A DNA stretch of 20,463 nt from positions 1-20,463 of the forward strand of contig CAZDXB010000042.1 in the NCBI GenBank assembly GCA_964509335.1, written 5' to 3'. The notes under the pieces are model-generated. The model made no database searches, was not told where the DNA came from, and was given only the letters and a program-made list of their open reading frames with translations. Source of the stretch: CAZDXB01 sp964509335 (lineage in GTDB: Bacteria; Bacteroidota; Ignavibacteria; Kapaibacteriales; UBA2268). The translations under genes and the position numbers were made by a program. Positions 7,671 through 13,857 of the stretch are shown piece by piece (within the stretch, counting starts at the first letter, position 1; every line of letters begins with the position of its first letter).

Positions 7671-7715
7671 TTGTTTATAAAAAATAATTTTTTTATATTG
7701 AACCATTATGGTTCA
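7671..7715 (+). promoter_or_regulatory. Promoter and palindromic operator of the vapBC pair
   Basis: TTGTTT (7671-7676) and TATATT (7694-7699) are spaced by 17 bases. A perfect palindrome follows at once: TGAACCA-TTA-TGGTTCA (7699-7715), overlapping the last base of the -10 box. A GGAG ribosome site (7722-7725) precedes the ATG at 7731. Ribbon-helix-helix antitoxins typically repress their own operon through such repeats, so autoregulation by VapB is the natural reading. The promoter hexamers are a match by eye. Confidence 0.6.
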
Positions 7716-7730
7716 TAATTAGGAGATAAA

Positions 7731-7982
7731 ATGAAATCAATCACAATACATAATATTGAGACTGAACTTTACGAGGCTATAAAAATGAACGCCAAAAAAA
7801 ATTCTCGTAGTTTGAATCGGGAAATAAAAGATAAACTATCAAAGTATTATCTTAAAAATAAAGAAATTCGAGAAAAATCGGATTTCAAAAAGTTCCTCAA
7901 TCTCTGGGATGAATCCGACAAAGTCGAGTTTGAAGAAAATACTAAGGAATTGAGAAAAATAGATGACAGAGATTGGCGATGA
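7731..7982 (+). CDS. Antitoxin of a VapBC-type pair (ribbon-helix-helix, FitA/VapB-like)
   Basis: 83 residues. The first 45 form a ribbon-helix-helix DNA-binding unit: the strand MKSITIHNIE, helix TELYEAIKMNAKKN, then SRSLNREIKDKLSKYY. The C-terminal half is charged (FKKFLNLWDESDKVEFEENTKEL) and would wrap the toxin. A GGAG site sits 5 bases before the ATG. The stop overlaps the toxin start (ATGA), the usual arrangement for translational coupling of antitoxin and toxin. It is one of only two plus-strand genes in the window. It lies between the arsenic cluster and the chemotaxis genes and is divergent from arsR. Confidence 0.85.
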   Translation: MKSITIHNIETELYEAIKMNAKKNSRSLNREIKDKLSKYYLKNKEIREKSDFKKFLNLWDESDKVEFEENTKELRKIDDRDWR

Positions 7983-8380
7983 ATAAGGTTCTATTGGATA
8001 CTAATGCCTATTCAACTCTGTTAACGGGCGATAAAATGGTTCTAAACGAATTGGAAAACGCCGATATAATTCACTTTTCAGTTATAGTCATCGGCAAATT
8101 ACTAACTGGATTTAAAGGAGGCAGCAAAGAAAAAAAGAACATTACAACCCTTGTAGAATTCATCAACAAACCAAAAATAAAAATCATCGACGTCACAATA
8201 AACACAGCTTCAATCTTTGCCGGCATTAAAAACTACTTAAAAAAGAAGGGAAACCCTATACCTATTAACGACGTTTGGATTTCCGCTCAAACTTTTGAAT
8301 CTCAATCAAAATTAATTACTTACGACAAACATTTTCACAAAATTCCCAAAATCGACGTTTGGGAAAAAGCGCGCCAGTAG
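7979..8380 (+). CDS. PIN-domain toxin (VapC-like) with an altered active site
   Basis: 133 residues from the ATG at 7979, which overlaps the antitoxin stop; the earlier TTG in frame is less likely. VapC toxins are Mg-dependent ribonucleases with four conserved acidic residues. Here Asp7 (LLDTNAY), Asp98 (INDVWI) and Asp116 (TYDKHF) are in place. The conserved glutamate of the usual GEL motif is replaced by Lys40 (VIGKLLTGF); one G-to-A change of GAA to AAA would do this. The rest of the fold, including the PIPINDVWISA helix and the C-terminal strand, looks intact, with no frameshift. It may be an inactive toxin or a variant active site. Its last codons contain a perfect 8-base inverted repeat. 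Confidence 0.85.
   Translation: MNKVLLDTNAYSTLLTGDKMVLNELENADIIHFSVIVIGKLLTGFKGGSKEKKNITTLVEFINKPKIKIIDVTINTASIFAGIKNYLKKKGNPIPINDVWISAQTFESQSKLITYDKHFHKIPKIDVWEKARQ
8343..8365 (-). terminator. Possible intrinsic terminator for the minus-strand glycosyltransferase gene, inside the vapC end
   Basis: Perfect 8-base arms TTCCCAAA and TTTGGGAA around a 7-base loop. On the minus strand the stem is followed by TTTTG, about 38 bases beyond the glycosyltransferase stop. On the plus strand no U-tract follows. The short T run makes this a weak terminator candidate. The same arms occur in the REP-like palindromes at 13667-13694 and 13761-13790. Confidence 0.35.
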
Positions 8381-8402
8381 CATATGATTAATTTTACCAA
8401 AA

Positions 8403-9371
8403 TCACAAAGCTACTCTATTCAAAGTCTCTATCGCGTCCTTCAAATCGCTCTGATTAACTAAATCGGAACGTTTTGCTTCCTCGCAATTTATCAATTCGC
8501 GCGCCTTGCCGTAATCTTTTCGCATAGCGAAAGCGACCGCCGCTACGTACTTTTTAAGCCCCTCTAAATCGGCGTCGGCGCTCTCGAAATCGAGCAATTC
8601 AATAGTTCGGTCGTATTCGTCTCGCTTTAAAGCTATTTGCCCTAATCTGATTTTAGCGTTTGCGTTGTCGGATTCCGAAAGCTCCGGCGAATCTATCACG
8701 CGAGTGAAAAGCTCGGCGGCTTTATCGTAATTGCCGGCGGTAAACTCCGTCTCGGCTAAATGCTTAATCAACCAATCGTCTTCAGGCTTATTTTCAAGTT
8801 CTTTCGTTAGCAACTCTCTATTTCGCTCGATTTTGTCGTTGTCCCTTCTCATATAGCCATAATGATACAGCTTAACGCCCGAATCGACTATTTCATAACC
8901 GGCGGCTCTTATAGAAGGCGCTATCTGCTCGTGAACGGCGCCCTCGAAGCGAATACCCTCCGCCGCTCTAAATATTCTAGTGTAATCGTGCTTGGAAGCC
9001 GTCTCGCCGTCCTCCAATACGTTAACAATTTCAACTCTGACGCCGCCAATATTCGGATTCTCTAGCAAATACAAATTATCCTTAAGCGATTTAACGTCGA
9101 GACGCTCGTCGCTATCAATAATTAGCGCCCAATCGGTTCGCAAAAAGTTTAAGGAAGAATTCCTCGCCGCCGAAAAATCGTCTCGCCACTTAAAAAAATA
9201 TACTTCCGCGCCCAATCTCGCGGCTATCTTAGGCGTAGAATCGCTCGAGCCAGTATCGACTACGACAACCTGCTCGCAAACGCCTCTCGCCGACTCTATA
9301 GCTTTTGAAATGTCTTCCTCGGCGTCCCTAGTTATTAGCGCCGCTCCTAAACTTATTTTTCTTTTAACCAT
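8403..9371 (-). CDS. Glycosyltransferase family 2 with C-terminal TPR-like repeats
   Basis: 322 residues from the ATG at 9371; upstream extension of the frame adds an implausible 18-residue hydrophobic lead, and no Shine-Dalgarno is seen for either start. The GT-A domain (about 5-190) has LGAALITRDAEEDI at its start, QVVVVDTGSSDST (nucleotide-binding loop, about 35-46), the FFKWRDDFSAARN segment and the metal-binding D86-S-D88 in LIIDSDERL. It continues with HYGYMRR and then helical TPR-like repeats (from about 195, for example NYDKAAELFTRV) to the end. It belongs to the SunS/WaaE-like GT2 branch and transfers a sugar from a nucleotide sugar; acceptor unknown. It lies after the chemoreceptor gene but is separated from it by an intrinsic terminator, so it is probably transcribed separately. 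Confidence 0.88.
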   Translation of the reverse strand: MVKRKISLGAALITRDAEEDISKAIESARGVCEQVVVVDTGSSDSTPKIAARLGAEVYFFKWRDDFSAARNSSLNFLRTDWALIIDSDERLDVKSLKDNLYLLENPNIGGVRVEIVNVLEDGETASKHDYTRIFRAAEGIRFEGAVHEQIAPSIRAAGYEIVDSGVKLYHYGYMRRDNDKIERNRELLTKELENKPEDDWLIKHLAETEFTAGNYDKAAELFTRVIDSPELSESDNANAKIRLGQIALKRDEYDRTIELLDFESADADLEGLKKYVAAVAFAMRKDYGKARELINCEEAKRSDLVNQSDLKDAIETLNRVAL

Positions 9372-9433
9372 AATATTAAAATATCTACGATATATAATGT
9401 AACTTAACAAATAAACTAATATCAAAACAACGT

Positions 9434-9464
9434 AAAAAAAAAGCCGCGCCTATTAGACGCGGCT
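9434..9464 (-). terminator. Intrinsic terminator after the chemoreceptor gene
   Basis: On the minus strand, AGCCGCG (9464-9458) and CGCGGCT (9448-9442) form a 7-base GC-rich stem around a 9-base loop, followed by an unbroken run of T (9441-9434). It lies about 35 bases beyond the chemoreceptor stop at 9500. This is the clearest terminator in the window. Confidence 0.88.
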
Positions 9465-9499
9465 AATTGAATCTATTAGTTATCTCGCCTCAAATTAAA

Positions 9500-12400
9500 T
9501 TAATATTTGCCGAAATCGTCTTCGTCCAAATTGATGACGTCTTCCGGCTTCTGTTTAGGCGACTTATCTTCTTCCGATTCTTCTTCGTCGTCCAAATCTC
9601 CCTCTAAATACTTCTTTTCTCTTTCTTCAACCATTTTAGAAGTCTCGTCGCCGTCGTCCTCATCGTCTCCGCCATACTGCTCTTTTTGCTCAGCCATTTT
9701 TTGCTCGAATTCATCCTCGTCCATATCCAAATCGAACTTGGAAATCATCTCCTTCAAATTGCCAGCCTGACCGGAAAGTTCCTCAGACGCGGAAGCGCTC
9801 TCTTCGGCGCTCGCCGTGTTCGTTTGCGTTACTTTATCTATCTGCGTCAAGCCCTCGTTAATTTGCGAAATCGACATCGCTTGCTCGTTAGAAGACGTAG
9901 CAATTTCGCTGACTATATCCGACGACTTAATAGCGCCGTTCTTAATTTCCTCGAGAGCGGAACTTGTTCTTTCCGCCAGCATAGCGCCGTTTTCTACTGT
10001 TTTAATGCTATTCTCAATCAACTCCGCCGTTTCCTTAGCCGCCGTGGCGCTTCTCGCCGCTAAATTTCTGACTTCTTCGGCGACTACCGCGAATCCCTTG
10101 CCATGCCTGCCGGCGCGAGCCGCTTCAACCGCCGCGTTCAACGCTAGCAAGTTGGTCTGAAACGCTATTTCGTCAATTACTTTTATTATCTTCGAAATAT
10201 TTTTGCTCGAATCGGTAATCTCGTCCATAGCGCCGTTCAAATCACTCATTTGGCTGTAACCTCTTTCGGATACGTCTCTGGCGTCGATTGACATAGCTTT
10301 CGCCTGATTGGCGTTTTCGGCGTTCAACTTCGTCTGAGAGCCGATTTGAGACATCGAGCTCGTTATCTCCTCGAGAGACGAAGCCTGCTCGGTAGCTCCC
10401 TGAGACAACGCGTTGCTGGCGTCGGCTACTTGCGCCGAACCTCTGGTAACCTCCTCGATAGTTACCGCCACCTGCGACAATATCTCGTTCAAGGATTTAA
10501 TCGTATTATTTATCACGTTCTTTAATTTCAACGCGTCGCCTTTGTAATCGCCTTCCATATTCTTAGTTAAATCGCCCTCCGATACGGCGTTCAAAGTATT
10601 AAACGCTTCCTTGAAAGGCAATAGCTCAATAGTTTGATTCAACGCGTCCTTAATCTTTGCGTGGTCGCCTTTGTAATCGCCTTTTACTCGCACGTTTATT
10701 ATGTTTCCTTCGGACATCTCGTTCAATACGTCGGCGGCTTCTTCGATTGGCTGAATAACGTTGTCGAGCGTATCGTTAAAGCCCTGAACTATCGTAGCGA
10801 AATCGCCGTTGTGTTTTGTAATGTCGGCTCGAGTGTCCAACTTGCCTCCAGCCGCCGCTTCCGTTAAAGTTCTTGTGTCGTTTACTAGAGTCTTTATAGA
10901 ATCTATCGTTTGATTCAACGCTTTAATAATTGTATCGTATATTTCCTTTTGTTCTTTCGTGTCTTCGTCGGCTTCCTCTGTCTGCAACTCAAAGTCCAAT
11001 TCGCCTTTAGCTATTTTACCGATTGCGGCTACCAATTTGTCGGTTTCCTTGGCGCTATATTCGGCGATTTTATCCTGCTTTTTCATCTGCTCTTTTATGT
11101 CCGTCTGGTCCATTATTACTTCAAACGCGCCTATTGGCTCGCCGTTCTCGTCTCTAATTGGAATGCCGGAATATCTAATTTCCATATCGGTTTCCGGATT
11201 GGGATGAGCGTCCGTTTCTGAAACGGCTTTGCCGTTCTGTTTCATCGCTTTATTGCAAGCGCAGTTTTCCGTTCCGCAATCGGATGTCTTAAAGAAGTCG
11301 TAACACTTTGTGCCTTCTAACTCCTTTCCGTTTTTGCCGTTTATTTCCGCTCCTGTGTCGTTCATATACACTATATTAAAATCGTCGTCTATAGCCATCG
11401 CGGGAATCGGTAGATTGTCGATTAAACCGACAACGGCGTCCAAAGTAGCGTTTACTCCTTTAATTATCCTTCCGAAATCACCGCCGTGCTTCGACTCGTC
11501 TCCTCTAGTTCGCAACCTTCCTGCTCTTCCGGCTCTAGCAAGCTCGTTAGTGTCGTTTACAAGCGCTGTAATAGAATCTATGCATAAATTAAGATTGTTT
11601 TTTATCTCGTTAAAGTCCCCTTTATACTCGTCTTCTATCTTAGGCGGTATATCGCCTTTGGAAATTCTGTCAACATACTCCGCTGTAACGTTGATTGGCT
11701 GAACAAAAGCGTCTATCAACTCGTTTATATTATTTACTACGCCTTTGAAATCAACGCCAACTTCCTCGTCGTTAGCTCTTTTATCCAACTTGCCGTCGGT
11801 TATATCCTTAGCTAATCCGTTTATTTGGTCTATAACTTTTCTAATTCCTTTGTTAATCGACCTCGAAAGTAGAACCGCTACTAAAACGACAATTACAGCC
11901 GCAATCAAACCTATTATTATCATATAAGTCAACAAAGCGTTCACAGGCTCGTCCAACTCAGCTTCGTCTATTTCAGCTAACATTACCCATCTTTGACCGA
12001 AAATATCTATAGGCGAATAAGATGAATAAACGGAATTACCATTATAATCGGTAATCACTTTAGTATCGCTCTTTCCAGCCAACGCTTCTGTAACCGCTTC
12101 AGTATTGACGCCGTTTTCTTCCACCGTGCCGGCGAACGACGCTTTAACCGAATGCCCTTCAGGGTCTAAATAAGAATCAGAACGCATTCTTTTGTCGGAA
12201 CCCACTAAATACGTCTCTCCAGTTTCGCCCAGTCCCGTCCTCTGCTGCATAATATCGTTTATATCGCTTATAGATAACTGCAAAGCCAACACGCCGATTT
12301 GTTCGCCGTCCAAATTATTTATCGGCTTGGCTATAAAAGCCGCCGGCTCGTTGGAAATATCATACCAACTGTAATCCTCGAAAGCGAAACCGCTCTTCGC

Positions 12401-12880
12401 ATTCTTAAACAATCTCCCCAGACCGCTATTAGCCATATCTCCCGTAGCTACGTTTCGGCCCAAATCGGCTTCTTTGGCAACCGTATAAACTATATCGCCT
12501 TCCATAGAAATAAAAAATAAATCGTAATAGTGCATCTTATCTGTTATCTGCTTCAACCTTTCGCCGTGCAGCGCGTCCCATTTTTTCCATATAACGCTAT
12601 TTATACCGGCTTCGTTATAAGCGTTGATGAATCGTTCGCAAGCTAAACTTACGCCCGCGTTCTTTTCGAATACTTCTAATTGAGCTTTTTTCTGAGCGAA
12701 ATAATCCTGAATTTGTTTGGATTTAATATCCGATACGGCTTCTAACTTGCTCATACCTTCTTTTTCTAGCGAAGTTGAAGACGAGAAATAAGTTATTACG
12801 GCAAGAACTATCATCGGAACCAAACCTAAAAGCAGCATCGAAATCATCAGTTTAGCGCTAATTCTCATTTCTTTGAACAT
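9500..12880 (-). CDS. Large methyl-accepting chemotaxis protein: Cache, multiple HAMP, Cys-PAS, signalling domain
   Basis: 1126 residues, about twice a standard chemoreceptor. A first membrane helix (about 10-32) is followed by a periplasmic Cache-type sensor (about 35-310, with FFISMEGDIVYTV and GETGETYLVG segments) and a second helix (about 316-340). Then come serial HAMP-like modules: three before and three after a PAS domain (about 488-600). The PAS carries Cys526, 535, 540 and 542. The signalling domain (about 800-1045) has the conserved hairpin tip IDEIAFQTNLLALNAAVEAARAG...FAVVAEEVRNLA that docks CheA/CheW. The last 76 residues include 34 Asp/Glu, with no NWETF-like CheR-binding pentapeptide. 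An AAAGGT site 7 bases before the ATG supports the start. No cheA, cheW or cheB is in the window. It follows a single-domain response regulator by 172 bases and ends at an intrinsic terminator. Confidence 0.95.
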   Translation of the reverse strand: MFKEMRISAKLMISMLLLGLVPMIVLAVITYFSSSTSLEKEGMSKLEAVSDIKSKQIQDYFAQKKAQLEVFEKNAGVSLACERFINAYNEAGINSVIWKKWDALHGERLKQITDKMHYYDLFFISMEGDIVYTVAKEADLGRNVATGDMANSGLGRLFKNAKSGFAFEDYSWYDISNEPAAFIAKPINNLDGEQIGVLALQLSISDINDIMQQRTGLGETGETYLVGSDKRMRSDSYLDPEGHSVKASFAGTVEENGVNTEAVTEALAGKSDTKVITDYNGNSVYSSYSPIDIFGQRWVMLAEIDEAELDEPVNALLTYMIIIGLIAAVIVVLVAVLLSRSINKGIRKVIDQINGLAKDITDGKLDKRANDEEVGVDFKGVVNNINELIDAFVQPINVTAEYVDRISKGDIPPKIEDEYKGDFNEIKNNLNLCIDSITALVNDTNELARAGRAGRLRTRGDESKHGGDFGRIIKGVNATLDAVVGLIDNLPIPAMAIDDDFNIVYMNDTGAEINGKNGKELEGTKCYDFFKTSDCGTENCACNKAMKQNGKAVSETDAHPNPETDMEIRYSGIPIRDENGEPIGAFEVIMDQTDIKEQMKKQDKIAEYSAKETDKLVAAIGKIAKGELDFELQTEEADEDTKEQKEIYDTIIKALNQTIDSIKTLVNDTRTLTEAAAGGKLDTRADITKHNGDFATIVQGFNDTLDNVIQPIEEAADVLNEMSEGNIINVRVKGDYKGDHAKIKDALNQTIELLPFKEAFNTLNAVSEGDLTKNMEGDYKGDALKLKNVINNTIKSLNEILSQVAVTIEEVTRGSAQVADASNALSQGATEQASSLEEITSSMSQIGSQTKLNAENANQAKAMSIDARDVSERGYSQMSDLNGAMDEITDSSKNISKIIKVIDEIAFQTNLLALNAAVEAARAGRHGKGFAVVAEEVRNLAARSATAAKETAELIENSIKTVENGAMLAERTSSALEEIKNGAIKSSDIVSEIATSSNEQAMSISQINEGLTQIDKVTQTNTASAEESASASEELSGQAGNLKEMISKFDLDMDEDEFEQKMAEQKEQYGGDDEDDGDETSKMVEEREKKYLEGDLDDEEESEEDKSPKQKPEDVINLDEDDFGKY

Positions 12881-12897
12881 AATCGACCTTTTAATTT

Positions 12898-12916
12898 ATT
12901 AAAATTATATTTTAAT
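12898..12916 (-). promoter_or_regulatory. Candidate -10 region and AT palindrome upstream of the chemoreceptor gene
   Basis: A consensus TATAAT on the minus strand (12909-12904) lies 23 bases before the ATG, inside a perfect inverted repeat ATTAAAAT-ATA-ATTTTAAT. No good -35 hexamer is seen 16-18 bases upstream. The stretch is almost purely A and T, so the symmetry could be chance. Confidence 0.3.
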
Positions 12917-13052
12917 CAAACAAACTACCTTGTTTTCTGATTATCGGAAATTTCATTGAAAAATTTAAAATTTGAAGAAAATTTCTAAAGCGGTCTCTGT
13001 TTTATATTGACTTTGAAAATTTAAAACTGATTCTGATTCGATTTTTCTAACC

Positions 13053-13505
13053 CTATCCGTTGGCTTTTGTCAATTTATTTATTAGCTCTTTTTCTTTATC
13101 CCTCGCCAACTTTAATGAAACGTGAACTTTCAAGCGAGCGGTCAACTCCGCTAAATTAAAAGGTTTGACGATATAATCGTCCGCGCCGGCTTCAAAGCCC
13201 TTGTTTATGTCTTCGGTTGAATCTTTGGAGGTTAGCAACAAAATTGGAATGTCTTTTGTAACCTCTCTATTTTTGAGTATCCTACAAACCTCCAATCCGC
13301 TAATTTCAGGCATCATTATATCTAATAATATTCCGTCCGGTTTTCTTTCTTTTATAAATTCGAGAGCCGATTTGCCGTTCGAAGCTACGGCTGTCTCATA
13401 GCCGCGCTTCGGCAACATAATTTGAAGAAAATCAATATTGTCCATTACGTCGTCAACTATCAAAACCAAAGGCTTCTCGTCTTTAAAATCGTAATTTTTA
13501 GTCAT
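13053..13505 (-). CDS. Single-domain response regulator (receiver domain, CheY/DivK-like)
   Basis: 150 residues: one receiver domain and a short helical tail (KLARDKEKELINKLTKANG) with no output domain. All phospho-transfer residues are present: the acidic pair Asp18-Asp19 (LIVDDVMDN), phosphoacceptor Asp62 (ILLDIMMPE), Thr92 (LLLTSKD) and Lys114 (YIVKPF). Such proteins act by protein contact, for example on the flagellar motor, a kinase or a guanylate cyclase partner. An AGAAGGA site 6-7 bases before the ATG fixes the start. It precedes the large chemoreceptor gene on the same strand, which suggests a shared sensory pathway, but the 172-base spacer contains a separate candidate promoter, so co-transcription is not certain. 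Confidence 0.93.
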   Translation of the reverse strand: MTKNYDFKDEKPLVLIVDDVMDNIDFLQIMLPKRGYETAVASNGKSALEFIKERKPDGILLDIMMPEISGLEVCRILKNREVTKDIPILLLTSKDSTEDINKGFEAGADDYIVKPFNLAELTARLKVHVSLKLARDKEKELINKLTKANG

Positions 13506-13603
13506 TATAATTCCTTCTTTTCCGTTGAATTAATATAAAATATCGTCCGCGAATGTTAACTACTTAAACGATAATCTTTAATTAAAATTTTGTACTTTTT
13601 TTG

Positions 13604-13635
13604 TTTAGCTTAAACAATCATTGAATCAAGCTAAA
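13604..13635. repeat. Inverted repeat TTTAGCTT-N16-AAGCTAAA upstream of the response regulator
   Basis: Perfect 8-base arms are separated by 16 bases, about 100 bases upstream of the response-regulator start. A smaller CAAT/ATTG pair lies within the spacer. No T run follows on the minus strand, so it is not an obvious terminator. A regulator-binding site is possible but unproven. Confidence 0.45.
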
Positions 13636-13666
13636 ATAATTGAAAATAAATTATCCCCATTATAAC

Positions 13667-13694
13667 TCCTTCCCAAATTGAAATTTGGGAAGGA
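13667..13694. repeat. REP-like palindrome, copy 1
   Basis: 13-base arms around a 2-base centre, with core TTCCCAAA-TTGAAA-TTTGGGAA extended by TCC and GGA. It is followed on the plus strand by a purine-rich run with repeated GA. It shares its entire 22-base core with copy 2, 94 bases away. Such extragenic palindromes are often mobilised by REP-associated tyrosine transposases; none is in the window. Confidence 0.7.
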
Positions 13695-13760
13695 AGAGAG
13701 AGAGTAAATTGGAATTGGAGAAAGGAGAGGCGCGACTAAATTTTGAGCTAATTCCCTGTT

Positions 13761-13790
13761 CTCATTCCCAAATTGAAATTTGGGAATGAG
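13761..13790. repeat. REP-like palindrome, copy 2
   Basis: 14-base perfect arms around a 2-base centre (CTCA + core + TGAG), so the core matches copy 1 exactly while the outer bases differ but stay self-complementary. That compensating change suggests the folded stem matters rather than the primary sequence. It is followed by GAGGAGAATG and AAGAGAGAGA, like copy 1. Confidence 0.7.
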
Positions 13791-13857
13791 GAGAATGAAA
13801 AGAGAGAGAACCTATATGAACTCGAGAAAGATAAAACAATCGCGATTGAAAGAAAAA

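Larger units (their letters stand above)
13506..13857 (-). other. 352-base intergenic region between the ZupT-like gene and the response regulator
   Basis: No gene is seen. From right to left it holds the short palindrome CAATCGCGATTG (13837-13848), purine-rich runs (AAGAGAGAGA), two REP-like palindromes sharing a 22-base core, an 8+8 inverted repeat at 13604-13635, and AT-rich promoter-like sequence (minus-strand TATATT about 30 bases before the response-regulator start). The REP-like stems lack a T run on either strand. Confidence 0.7.

Noticed and set aside
8376..8415. AGTAGC...GCTACT inverted repeat across the vapC/glycosyltransferase junction
   Set aside because: Six-base arms with a 28-base spacer and no T run; weaker than the hairpin at 8343-8365 and probably chance.
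8992..9402. 136-codon plus-strand open frame antisense to the glycosyltransferase
   Set aside because: It overlaps the conserved GT-A motifs, and its Ser/Leu-rich translation has no family features.
9507..9770. Plus-strand open frames across the chemoreceptor gene, including Ser-rich ones at 9507-9770 and 11310-11702
   Set aside because: They are antisense to a well-supported gene. Their serine runs mirror the acidic codons on the minus strand, and none has a ribosome site or a recognisable domain.
12940..13000. AAATTT-rich repeats upstream of the chemoreceptor gene
   Set aside because: Low-complexity A/T sequence; the apparent symmetries are not better than expected for this composition.
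13691..13810. GA-rich runs after the palindromes considered as a CRISPR-like or satellite array
   Set aside because: Only two units with unequal spacing and no conserved spacers or cas genes; better explained as flanks of REP-like elements.
13837..13848. Perfect palindrome CAATCGCGATTG just after the ZupT-like gene, followed by TTTT on the minus strand
   Set aside because: The usable stem is only four to five pairs with a minimal loop, too weak to call a terminator.
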